Assembly: GCF_012913485.1 (NCBI RefSeq)
Contig: NZ_CP051774.1
Span: 1,860,001 to 1,924,000, forward strand
DNA length: 64,000 nt
Direction: 5' to 3'
Origin: Luteolibacter luteus
GTDB taxonomy: Bacteria > Verrucomicrobiota > Verrucomicrobiia > Verrucomicrobiales > Akkermansiaceae
Made by a program: the position numbers and the translations under genes
In this document: positions 1-7,914 of the stretch, in pieces
Layout of the letters: each line of letters begins with the position of its first letter
Numbering within the stretch: the first letter of the stretch is position 1
Notes under the pieces: generated by a model
The model's database searches: none
Told to the model about the DNA's origin: nothing
The model's input: the letters and a program-made list of their open reading frames with translations, nothing else

Positions 1-3000
1 AGACCGTGACAGCGAGGACGTTTGCGGCCCCACCGAGGGAGGGATACTCCTTCAATTTCTCGGTTCTGGCGCGGGAGACATCCACCGAGACACTGCCGCG
101 CTCCGTGAACTTCAGCGCATTCGACACCAGATTCTTCAAAATCTGATCCAGCCGGTGCTCGTCGGTGAAAACCAGCTCCGGGAGATCCGGATCGATGGAA
201 AGGCTGAAATCGAGCCCCTTCTCCAAGGCGACATGGCGGAAGGTGCGATCCATGTTGTCCAACAAGTCATCGAGCCGGACTTCGGCGACCGAAATGGTGA
301 AGTTGCCGGATTCGATCTTCGACAAGTCGAGGATGTCGTTGATCAAACGCAGCAGATCACGCCCGGATCCGACGATGGTCTTGGCGAACTCGACCTGCTT
401 GGAGGTGAGGTTGCCCTCGTAGTTCGAACCGAGTTGGTCGGCGAGAATCAGAAGGCTGTTCAGCGGCGTCCGCAGTTCGTGCGACATGTTCGCGAGGAAC
501 TCGGACTTGTACTTTGAAGTCAGGGCAAGCTGCTGCGCCTTTCCTTCCAGCGCCATCCGCGCCTGTTCCACTTCGGAATTCTTCCGTTCCACCTCCTCGT
601 TCTGCTCGGCGAGCTGGGCCGCTTTGTCCTGAAGTTCCTTGTTGGTCTTCTCCAGCTCATCCTGGCGATTCTGGAGCTCGCCCGCAAGGGACTGGGACTG
701 CTTGAGGAGGTCCTCGGTAAGGGTATTCGCCTTGATGGTATTCAAGACGATACCGATACTTTCAGCGAGCTGGACGAGGAAGGTCTCGTGGGTCGAGTTG
801 AAGCCTTGGAAACTGGCCAACTCGATAACCGCCTTGACCCTGCCTTCGAAGACGATGGGCAAAACGATGATATTGACCGGCGCCGCCTCTCCAAGGCCCG
901 AGCTGATCTGAATGTAGTCGTGAGGGACATTGGTCAGCAGGATCGGCTGCTTCTCCAAGGCCGCTTGGCCCACCAGGCCTTCGCCGAGTCGATAACGATT
1001 GCTGAGGTTCTTGCGCTCGGTGAAGGCGTAGCTGGCCAGCAAGCGAAGCTCCGGATCCGGAGTATCGCTATCCATGATGTAGAAGATCCCTGTCTGAGCG
1101 GAAACCACGGGTGCCAACTCGGAAAGGATCAGCTTGCCGACGGTAAGGAGATCCTTCTGGCCCTGCAGCATGCGGGTGAACTTCGCAAGGTTCGTCTTGA
1201 GCCAGTCCTGCTCCTCGTTGCGCGAGGTCGTGTCGCGCAGGTTGCGGATCATCTCGTTGATGTTGTCCTTCACGAAGGCCACCTCGCCACGGGCGGAGAC
1301 CTGGATGCTTCGAGTCAGGTCTCCCTTCGTCACCGCCGTCGCCACCTCGGCAATCGCCCGGAGCTGGGTGGTGAGATTCGCGGCAAGCTGGTTCACGTTG
1401 TCGGTGAGGTTCAGCCATGTTCCCGAGGCGCCGGGCACGTGGGCCTGGCCACCGAGCTTCCCTTCGACACCCACCTCGCGCGCCACGCTAGTGACCTGCT
1501 CGGCAAAGGTGGCGAGCGTGCCGGTCATGCTGTTGATCGTGTCAGCGAGTTCGGCGATTTCGCCTTTCGCCTCCACCATCAGCTTCTGGTTGAGGTCGCC
1601 TCGCGCAACCGCGGTCACCACCTTCGCAATGCCGCGCACCTGGTTGGTGAGGTTACCGGCCATCGAGTTCACCGAATCGGTCAGGTCCTTCCAAGTGCCC
1701 GCCACACCTTTCACTTCGGCCTGGCCACCGAGTTTTCCTTCCGTGCCCACCTCGCGCGCCACACGGGTTACTTCCGAGGCGAAGGAACTGAGCTGGTCCA
1801 CCATCGTATTGATCGTGTTCTTCAGCTCCAGGATCTCGCCTTTGACATCGACGGTAATCTTCCGGGAAAGGTCGCCATTCGCCACCGCGGTCGTCACCGC
1901 CGCGATGTTTCGCACCTGGTTCGTCAGGTTGGAGGCCATGAAGTTCACCGAGTCGGTAAGGTCCTTCCACGTTCCCGAAACACCTTCCACCTGCGCCTGG
2001 CCACCGAGAGCTCCTTCCGAGCCCACCTCGCGCGCCACGCGGGTCACTTCTGAAGCGAACGAGCGAAGCTGGTCCACCATCGTATTGATCGTGTCCTTCA
2101 GCTCCAGAATCTCACCGCGGACATCCACCGTGATCTTCTTCGAAAGGTTGCCGGCCGCGACCGCCTTCGTGACGTCCGCGATGTTACGCACCTGGCCGGT
2201 CAGGTTGCCTGCCATCGAGTTCACCGATTCCGTGAGGTCCCGCCATGTGCCCGCGACGCCCTTCACATCGGCCTGACCACCAAGCTTCCCTTCCGTACCC
2301 ACTTCACGGGCCACACGGGTCACTTCCGAGGCGAAGGAGCTGAGCTGGTCCACCATCGTGTTGATCGTAACCTTGAGCTCCAGGATCTCGCCCTTCACAT
2401 CCACCGTGATCTTCTTCGAGAGATCGCCCTTCGCGACCGCCGTCGTCACATCGGCAATGTTACGCACTTGGTTGGTCAGGTTGCCCGCCATGAAGTTCAC
2501 CGAGTCGGTGAGATCCTTCCACGTCCCCGCAACGCCTCGCACATCCGCCTGACCGCCAAGCTTCCCTTCCGTGCCCACTTCGCGCGCCACGCGCGTCACT
2601 TCCGAGGCGAAGGAGTTCAGCTGGTCCACCATCGTATTCACCGTGTCCTTCAGCTGGAGAATTTCCCCGCGCACATCCACGGTGACCTTCTTGGAAAGGT
2701 CGCCATTCGCCACCGCGGTCGTCACATCGGCAATGTTACGCACCTGGTCGGTCAGGTTACCGGCCATTGAATTCACCGATTCCGTAAGGTCCTTCCAAGT
2801 GCCCGCCACACCTTTCACATCCGCCTGGCCACCGAGTTTCCCTTCCGTGCCCACTTCGCGCGCCACCCGGGTCACTTCCGATGCGAAGGAGCTGAGCTGG
2901 TCCACCATCGTATTGATCGTGTCCTTCAGTTGGAGAATCTCCCCTTTCACATCCACCGTAATCTTCTTCGAGAGGTCACCCTTCGCGACCGCCGTCGTCA

Positions 3001-4777
3001 CTTCGGCAATGTTACGCACCTGGTTGGTCAGGTTACCCGCCATCGAGTTCACCGAATCGGTGAGGTCCTTCCAAGTACCCGCCACGCCGCGCACTTCGGC
3101 TTGGCCACCAAGCTTTCCTTCCGTGCCCACCTCGCGCGCCACGCGCGTCACCTGATCGGCGAAGGAGCTGAGCTGGTCCACCATCGTATTGATGGTGTTT
3201 TTCATCTCCGAGATCTCGCCCTTCACATCCACCGTGATCTTCTTCGAAAGATCCCCATTCGCAATGGCGGTCGTGACGTCGGCAATGTTACGCACTTGGT
3301 CGGTCAGATTGCCCGCCATCATGTTCACATTGTCGGTCAGATCTTTCCAGGTGCCTGCCACGCCCTTCACATCCGCCTGGCCACCAAGCTTCCCTTCCGT
3401 GCCCACCTCGCGCGCCACGCGGGTCACTTCCGAGGCGAAGGCACTGAGCTGGTCCACCATCGTGTTGATCGTGTTCTTCAGCTCCAGAATCTCGCCTTTG
3501 ACATCGACGGTGATCTTCCGGGAAAGGTCGCCGGTCGCCACCGCGGTCGTCACCGCCGCAATGTTACGTACTTGGTTGGTCAGGTTACCCGCCATCGAGT
3601 TTACCGACTCAGTCAGGTCCTTCCACGTGCCCGAGACACCGGACACGTTTGCCTGGCCGCCGAGTTTCCCTTCCGTGCCCACCTCCCGGGCCACGCGCGT
3701 GACTTCCGAAGCGAAGGAGTTGAGCTGGTCCACCATCGTATTGACCGTGTTCTTCAGCTCCAGGATCTCGCCCTTCACATCCACCGTAATCTTCTTGGAA
3801 AGGTCGCCATTCGCCACCGCAGTGGTCACCGCTGCGATGTTACGCACTTGAGAGGTGAGGTTACCCGCCATCGAATTCACCGAATCCGTAAGGTCCTTCC
3901 AAGTACCCGAAACGCCTTCCACCCGCGCCTGACCGCCGAGGGCTCCTTCCGTGCCCACTTCGCGGGCCACGCGAGTCACTTCCGAAGCGAAGGACCGGAG
4001 CTGACCCACCATGGTATTGACCGTGTCCTTCAGCTCTAGGAACTCGCCTTTGACATCAACGGTGATCTTCTTGGTGAGGTCACCGTTCGCCACCGCGGTG
4101 GTCACGGTCGCGATGTTACGCACCTGGGCGGTGAGGTTACCGGCCATCAGGTTCACGTTATCGGTAAGGTCCTTCCACGTCCCTGCCACCCCCTTCACCT
4201 TCGCCTGACCGCCTAGCTTCCCCTCGGTACCCACCTCGCGCGCCACACGGGTCACTTCCGAGGCGAAGGCCCCGAGCTGTTCCACCATCGTATTCACCGT
4301 GCGGGCCGTGCGCAGGAACTCTCCTTTGAGAGGCCGACCATCCATGTCGGTCGAAATGTTCTGCGAAAGATCACCCTTGGCCACGGCCCCGATCACACGG
4401 GCCACTTCGCTGGTCGGCTGGACTAGATTGCCGACGAGGCTATTGATCGAACCCACTGCCCCGCTCCAAGCGCCTTGTACATCCCCCAAGGATGCGCGCT
4501 GGTTGATGCGTCCCTCCACGCCGACCACTTCACTGATTCGCGCCAGTTCATTGGTCAGCTCCTCATTGCGACGGATAACCTCGTTGAAAGCGTCGGCCAC
4601 CTTACCCTCGATGCCTTCCCAATCCTCAGGCATTCGCGCCGAGAAATCCCCCCGCTTGAAGGCGTTCAGGGAGGCATGGAGCTGGGCGAGCACCGAGTCT
4701 GAAGCCTTCTTGGAGGCCTTGGTCTCGGAGGCCGCTCCATTTACCGTGGTTGAGGAGGAGGCTTTTCTGGTGGGCAT
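1..4777 (-). CDS. Multi-HAMP GAF hybrid-type sensor histidine kinase (C-terminus outside window)
   Basis: At least 1592 residues are encoded and the frame runs off the left edge without a stop. Reading from the start there is a divergent HAMP-like unit (about residues 60-180), then eleven 92-residue HAMP units with recurring [12 protein letters not shown] and TVNTMVDQL motifs (to about 1190). These are followed by a GAF domain (about 1200-1345), a Glu/Gln-rich coiled coil (1346-1420), a HisKA domain with [11 protein letters not shown] (phospho-accepting His about 1433) and the start of a HATPase domain. No membrane span or signal peptide is seen, so it should be cytoplasmic. The layout matches bacterial and fungal Nik1-type group III kinases, which usually end in receiver domains; those would lie left of the window. 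The start at 4777 (MPTRKASS) has GAAGG upstream. An in-frame ATG at 4804, preceded by AGAGGG, is an equally possible start. Ligand unknown. Confidence 0.93.
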   Translation of the reverse strand, partial: MPTRKASSSTTVNGAASETKASKKASDSVLAQLHASLNAFKRGDFSARMPEDWEGIEGKVADAFNEVIRRNEELTNELARISEVVGVEGRINQRASLGDVQGAWSGAVGSINSLVGNLVQPTSEVARVIGAVAKGDLSQNISTDMDGRPLKGEFLRTARTVNTMVEQLGAFASEVTRVAREVGTEGKLGGQAKVKGVAGTWKDLTDNVNLMAGNLTAQVRNIATVTTAVANGDLTKKITVDVKGEFLELKDTVNTMVGQLRSFASEVTRVAREVGTEGALGGQARVEGVSGTWKDLTDSVNSMAGNLTSQVRNIAAVTTAVANGDLSKKITVDVKGEILELKNTVNTMVDQLNSFASEVTRVAREVGTEGKLGGQANVSGVSGTWKDLTESVNSMAGNLTNQVRNIAAVTTAVATGDLSRKITVDVKGEILELKNTINTMVDQLSAFASEVTRVAREVGTEGKLGGQADVKGVAGTWKDLTDNVNMMAGNLTDQVRNIADVTTAIANGDLSKKITVDVKGEISEMKNTINTMVDQLSSFADQVTRVAREVGTEGKLGGQAEVRGVAGTWKDLTDSVNSMAGNLTNQVRNIAEVTTAVAKGDLSKKITVDVKGEILQLKDTINTMVDQLSSFASEVTRVAREVGTEGKLGGQADVKGVAGTWKDLTESVNSMAGNLTDQVRNIADVTTAVANGDLSKKVTVDVRGEILQLKDTVNTMVDQLNSFASEVTRVAREVGTEGKLGGQADVRGVAGTWKDLTDSVNFMAGNLTNQVRNIADVTTAVAKGDLSKKITVDVKGEILELKVTINTMVDQLSSFASEVTRVAREVGTEGKLGGQADVKGVAGTWRDLTESVNSMAGNLTGQVRNIADVTKAVAAGNLSKKITVDVRGEILELKDTINTMVDQLRSFASEVTRVAREVGSEGALGGQAQVEGVSGTWKDLTDSVNFMASNLTNQVRNIAAVTTAVANGDLSRKITVDVKGEILELKNTINTMVDQLSSFASEVTRVAREVGTEGKLGGQAEVKGVAGTWKDLTDSVNSMAGNLTNQVRGIAKVVTAVARGDLNQKLMVEAKGEIAELADTINSMTGTLATFAEQVTSVAREVGVEGKLGGQAHVPGASGTWLNLTDNVNQLAANLTTQLRAIAEVATAVTKGDLTRSIQVSARGEVAFVKDNINEMIRNLRDTTSRNEEQDWLKTNLAKFTRMLQGQKDLLTVGKLILSELAPVVSAQTGIFYIMDSDTPDPELRLLASYAFTERKNLSNRYRLGEGLVGQAALEKQPILLTNVPHDYIQISSGLGEAAPVNIIVLPIVFEGRVKAVIELASFQGFNSTHETFLVQLAESIGIVLNTIKANTLTEDLLKQSQSLAGELQNRQDELEKTNKELQDKAAQLAEQNEEVERKNSEVEQARMALEGKAQQLALTSKYKSEFLANMSHELRTPLNSLLILADQLGSNYEGNLTSKQVEFAKTIVGSGRDLLRLINDILDLSKIESGNFTISVAEVRLDDLLDNMDRTFRHVALEKGLDFSLSIDPDLPELVFTDEHRLDQILKNLVSNALKFTERGSVSVDVSRARTEKLKEYPSLGGAANVLAVTV
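1200..4235 (-). repeat. Eleven tandem 276-bp HAMP-unit repeats
   Basis: The DNA for VGTEG recurs at 1470, 1746, 2022, 2298, 2574, 2850, 3126, 3402, 3678, 3954 and 4230, exactly 276 bp apart every time. No indel has accumulated across about 3 kb. The central copies are close to identical at the protein level, while the last unit toward the kinase core (around 1200-1470) is more diverged. A further N-terminal unit is offset by an extra 15 bp. The repeats are coding and lie within the sensor kinase. Confidence 0.95.
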
Positions 4778-4938
4778 GCAGCCTTCATCTTTCGCAAAAT
4801 GCATTCCATCCCTCTTCCGCAACTTGGCATCCCTCTAGCTCAGAGGAATGGCGACAGACGGGCGGGCCGCCTAGCAGACCGACCGACGAATCAAACGTGC
4901 ATTTTGCGATTCCCGGGGATGCAACTTGCATTTTTACA

Positions 4939-4954
4939 GCGCTTGCAAAAGCGC
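4939..4954. other. Perfect hairpin GCGCTT-GCAA-AAGCGC in divergent intergenic region
   Basis: A 6-bp perfect stem closes a GCAA (GNRA-class) loop. It sits 28 nt upstream of the small HisKA gene and in the upstream region of the divergent multi-HAMP kinase. There is no T-tract, so a terminator is unlikely. It could be an operator half-site pair or a 5'-leader structure; function unknown. Confidence 0.35.
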
Positions 4955-4982
4955 GGAACTCCGGCGACTGCTTCATTGAATC

Positions 4983-5213
4983 ATGGCGACAACGACCGAC
5001 AGCATCCCTTGGGACGAAGTGTTAGGGAAAGCCGTACACGACATGCGCACACCATTGTCCGGTCTCAAAACCGCGATCGAGGTGCTCCGCCTTGCCCAAA
5101 ACGATCCCGACAAGGTCTCCCGCGTCATCTCGATGATGGAGCGGCAGACCGCCGAGCTAACCGGGATGCTGGAACGCTTGGCGAAGGAACCTGAATCCTA
5201 TCGGATCTCCTGA
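4983..5213 (+). CDS. Stand-alone HisKA (dimerisation/phosphoacceptor) domain protein, 76 aa
   Basis: The whole protein is one HisKA-like helical hairpin. It contains an H-box-like VHDMRTPLSGLKTAI motif near residues 18-32 and a second amphipathic helix (VSRVISMMERQTAELTGMLERL). There is no ATPase domain, sensor domain or membrane span. Full kinases carry this module just before the HATPase domain; here it ends in its own stop, and no HATPase-like sequence follows, because the next gene is convergent and overlaps the end by 16 nt. The putative phospho-accepting His is kept, so it might be a phosphotransfer or dimerisation partner of another kinase, for example the divergent multi-HAMP kinase. 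A remnant of a longer kinase is the alternative. Confidence 0.75.
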   Translation: MATTTDSIPWDEVLGKAVHDMRTPLSGLKTAIEVLRLAQNDPDKVSRVISMMERQTAELTGMLERLAKEPESYRIS

Positions 5214-5539
5214 TCCTCCAGAAGGGGCTGTCCAGCCACGAAGCCGCCCGCTTGGCCGGGACGACCTTCTTCGGGCAGAACGGTTAGACCAGCCTCGCGT
5301 TCGAAGTCCGTCGGCATGGGCTTCTCCATCTCCTCTTGGACTTCCAATGCTGCCGCCCGTGCCGGAAGCACCAGCGCTTGGCTCCACTGGACATGGACCA
5401 AGCCGGCCTTGGTGTCCGGAAGAGCGGTACCGGTGACACCGCCCTGCAACTTCCACCCGTCACCGATCAATTGGTTCACACGATCCTCGAACACTCCGAA
5501 ATCATCGGAAGTGACGACGGTATATTTCGTTAGGTCCAT
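5198..5539 (-). CDS. DUF1737-like small protein, 113 aa
   Basis: The start MDLTKYTVV at 5539 is preferred because the first 50 residues of the longer frame look non-coding (Arg/Pro/Ser-rich) and overlap the upstream gene. Residues 1-45 (KYTVVTSDDFGVFEDRVN, then LIGDGWKLQGGV) match the short DUF1737 fold, in which a Trp-containing GDGWKLQGG segment is typical. The rest is a Glu-rich tail with no recognised domain. It follows the acidic protein gene by 13 nt, probably in one transcript. Its 3' end overlaps the convergent HisKA gene by 16 nt. No biochemical role is known for the family. Confidence 0.65.
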   Translation of the reverse strand: MDLTKYTVVTSDDFGVFEDRVNQLIGDGWKLQGGVTGTALPDTKAGLVHVQWSQALVLPARAAALEVQEEMEKPMPTDFEREAGLTVLPEEGRPGQAGGFVAGQPLLEDQEIR

Positions 5540-5552
5540 GGGCGGTGAGTGA

Positions 5553-5846
5553 TCATTCCTCGTCCTCGTCCAGAGGAAGTGAATCTTCATGCATGGCCGC
5601 GAGTTCCGGCGAAACAGAGGGCTCCTCAGCCTCGGTGAAATCGATGTCGTCCATCGATTCCGAGGGATCGTCGCTGGAGCGGGCACCCTCTTCATAGGCG
5701 TCTGCTACCGCGTCGCGTGTCTCGTCCTCCGCCACCTCGAGTCCCTGCTCGACGAGGGTGATATTCGGGTCCTCGTCGACATAAGGCGGCGCGGCGGAGG
5801 AACTACGGGTGGAGGGGACTGGTTTAACTGGATCAATTGGTGTCAT
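5553..5846 (-). CDS. Acidic low-complexity hypothetical protein, 97 aa
   Basis: This is a very acidic protein (about a third Asp/Glu) with Pro/Ser-rich ends, and it ends DEDEE. No transmembrane span, signal peptide or recognised domain is visible. The start MTPIDPVKPV at 5846 is chosen over the longer frame from 5909, whose extra residues lie in the topoisomerase-proximal intergenic sequence. It lies between the topoisomerase IB gene and the DUF1737-like gene on the same strand. It is probably disordered; a role as a charged chaperone-like or DNA-mimic protein is speculation. Confidence 0.5.
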   Translation of the reverse strand: MTPIDPVKPVPSTRSSSAAPPYVDEDPNITLVEQGLEVAEDETRDAVADAYEEGARSSDDPSESMDDIDFTEAEEPSVSPELAAMHEDSLPLDEDEE

Positions 5847-5975
5847 GGCTTCGGTGCTTGGTTTATTCTCTTCTTCTCGCAATCCCCATTCCACGGGGAG
5901 ACGAAGCAAATTGGGGCTTGGAACCGAGTTTTAGGGGCGAACTGCAACGGTCTTATTTGGTCACAATGCAGAATA

Positions 5976-7067
5976 TCATGGCTTCACGCCTCGCGCCGCT
6001 TTCTTCCGCGCTCGAACGGGAAATCGTTCAATGAGGGAGAGAACCCGGCGCTCGTCAGCATTGAGGCGGGCGCTTTCATCCGCGCGACGCAGCCGCGGAG
6101 GTTTGGAATTCATCACGCGGTGGAGTTCACCGCCTCGGAACGCCTTCAGAATCCCGGGATGCACGTAATACTTCCGGCAAGTGGCGACGGTATGATTGAG
6201 GGCTTCTGCCGTATAGCGAATCGCGGCTACCTCCGCTCGTTTGAGGGCGGCTTGGCTTTCCTCCGGCGGAAGCTTTCCTAATTCACGCGCACACAGAAGC
6301 GTTGCCCGCCAGGTTCGGAATTGTTTCGCCGTGAAATCCCCATCCGAGACCTCCTTCAGCCAGGCATTCACATCTGCCGTCTCGACCGGGCGCAATTCAC
6401 CCGCTGCATCCTCCCATTGGAACAAATGCTGGCCGGGAAGATCCTGTAGTTCGGAAATGAGCGATACGAGCTTGGCATCGGCCACATCCGCCCGGTGCTC
6501 CTTGCCAGACTTTCCTTTGAACCGGATCACCCATTGGCCGTCCTCTTCGAAAAGATGCCGAGAAAGCAGGGATGAAAGCCCGAAGCTCTTGTTCTCCTTC
6601 ACGTAACGGCGGTTACCGACGCGAAAACCGGTCGCATCAAGCAGCGCGACGATCCCGGCAATGATCCGGTCCTTGTCCAACTCGTCTCCCGACAAGGCTG
6701 CACGAACTCTCCTCCTGATGCGCGGAAGAGCCATCGCAAAAGCCGGCAGGACCTCGAACTTCCGATCCGCCGCCAAGAGATGCCAATCGGGATGATAGCG
6801 ATACTGCTTCCTGCCACGTTGATCGATGCCAGTCGCTTGCAGGTGGCCGTTCGCCCGGATGCTCACCCACACCGATTCGTAGGCAGGCGGGATCACAAGC
6901 GAGGCAATGCGACTGCGTTCCGATCGGTCACGAAGCGTCACCCCCTCAGGAGTGAGATACCTGAAGCCCTTCCCGCTCCGCTGGCGGTGATAGCCCGGCA
7001 TTCCGTCGTGCGTGAACACCAGATGGCGCAGGCGGAGTTCCTCGAGGCGAATCAGGTTCTCGACCAT
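5976..7067 (-). CDS. DNA topoisomerase IB, poxvirus-like bacterial type
   Basis: This 363-residue protein has the usual length for bacterial TopIB. The N-terminal beta domain (GYHRQRSGKGFRYLTPEG, then IPPAYESVWVS) is followed by the catalytic domain. Visible catalytic elements are the Arg in FRVGNRRYVKENK (about residue 149), the Lys region FKGKSGKEH (about 184-189), Arg251 in KQFRTWRAT and the nucleophile Tyr301 in CRKYYVHPG. Family members relax supercoils through a 3'-phosphotyrosine intermediate without ATP. It lies 14 nt downstream of the ferritin-like gene and near ligD/ku, consistent with a DNA-maintenance cluster. A short Arg/Lys-rich tail may add DNA affinity. Confidence 0.93.
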   Translation of the reverse strand: MVENLIRLEELRLRHLVFTHDGMPGYHRQRSGKGFRYLTPEGVTLRDRSERSRIASLVIPPAYESVWVSIRANGHLQATGIDQRGRKQYRYHPDWHLLAADRKFEVLPAFAMALPRIRRRVRAALSGDELDKDRIIAGIVALLDATGFRVGNRRYVKENKSFGLSSLLSRHLFEEDGQWVIRFKGKSGKEHRADVADAKLVSLISELQDLPGQHLFQWEDAAGELRPVETADVNAWLKEVSDGDFTAKQFRTWRATLLCARELGKLPPEESQAALKRAEVAAIRYTAEALNHTVATCRKYYVHPGILKAFRGGELHRVMNSKPPRLRRADESARLNADERRVLSLIERFPVRARKKAARGVKP

Positions 7068-7081
7068 GGTGGAGGAAGGAT

Positions 7082-7510
7082 TCAGGAGAAACGGGCCATC
7101 TCGAGTTCCATGAGATTGGCTTTGATAAGCGGGAGCAGGCGGTTTCTCAATTCATCACGGAGATAGCGAGGCAGCCGCGGATCGGAGATGGCGCGGGCAT
7201 AAGCTTCAGCCAGCTGGTTTTCCCCTGCTTCCAAGGCCATGAGCGCAGCTCCCTCGCCGAAGACGATGGAGGTTCCTCCCACGGCACCGGAGAAGCGGTC
7301 AACGCCAAGCTCCGGTTCCGATGATGATCCCACCTGATCAGCGAGGAAATCGAGGTTGCCATCGTGGGCGGAGCGGATCGAAAGCAGGATGGCCTGCAAT
7401 GGATCACCGTAAAACTCCAGCGCCTCGGTGTAGGTTTCGAATGCGCCCCGTTCCATGGCGAGCAATTCGCGACAGGTTTCCAAGAGAGGGGTTTGTTCCA
7501 GAGTTTCCAT
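7082..7510 (-). CDS. Ferritin-like four-helix protein (DUF2383/PA2169-type), 142 aa
   Basis: The predicted fold is all-helical. An early segment (CRELLAMERGAFETYTEAL) looks like the Glu-containing first helix of the DUF2383 group, followed by an IRSAHDGNLDFL-type helix with His. A Gly-rich linker near the middle separates two helical pairs. Members are often stress-induced or metal-linked and are cytoplasmic. The gene immediately precedes topoisomerase IB by 14 nt, so the two are probably co-transcribed. Metal binding is inferred from the fold and is not proven by a complete EXXH pattern. Confidence 0.6.
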   Translation of the reverse strand: METLEQTPLLETCRELLAMERGAFETYTEALEFYGDPLQAILLSIRSAHDGNLDFLADQVGSSSEPELGVDRFSGAVGGTSIVFGEGAALMALEAGENQLAEAYARAISDPRLPRYLRDELRNRLLPLIKANLMELEMARFS

Positions 7511-7655
7511 TCCTATCTTTCATCAGGAGTCGCGCCAACACGGAAGATGCTGAACATCTGAACCTTGCTCGCTTCAGCCCTGGGAGCGCATTGCATAAAT
7601 CCCCTGCGGGCGGTCGACTCTTGCATGGCACGGTGCCTGCGAAAGCAACGGCACC

Positions 7656-7904
7656 ATGAAAACATGCGAATGCTGCGGAAACGCCTACGACAAGTGCTTC
7701 GACGTGACGATGAACGGGAAGACCCACAGTTTCGATTCATTCGAATGTGCAATCCAGACCCTTGCTCCCAAATGCGCTCATTGCGGATGTCGCATCATGG
7801 GACATGGCGTGGAAGGAGAGCGCGATGACATGTACTGTTGCGCCCATTGCGCGCGCGCTTCGGGAGTGGAAGGCGTGGTCGACAATGCGGCGGCAGTCGC
7901 GTGA
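7656..7904 (+). CDS. Small cysteine-rich zinc-binding protein, 82 aa
   Basis: Clustered metal-ligand residues occur as CECCGNAYDKC near the start, then FECAIQ, CAHCGC and MYCCAHCA. These suggest one or two zinc knuckles of a treble-clef or ribbon type. The N-terminal half (MKTCECCGN, then a Phe-Asp-Ser-Phe-Glu-Cys stretch) resembles a short family found next to stress genes in Actinobacteria and Verrucomicrobia. The tail is Ala/Val-rich. It is a single gene transcribed opposite to its neighbours and ends 10 nt before the ligD stop on the other strand. Exact function is unknown. Confidence 0.6.
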   Translation: MKTCECCGNAYDKCFDVTMNGKTHSFDSFECAIQTLAPKCAHCGCRIMGHGVEGERDDMYCCAHCARASGVEGVVDNAAAVA

Positions 7905-7914
7905 GAGGCCGCCT

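Noticed and set aside
788-4208. Long plus-strand frames rich in His/Arg or Ser/Thr
   Set aside because: They are antisense to the HAMP repeats; their repeat pattern only mirrors the kinase codons.
1200-4235. CRISPR or satellite repeat
   Set aside because: The 276-bp units are in-frame coding HAMP modules with no spacers.
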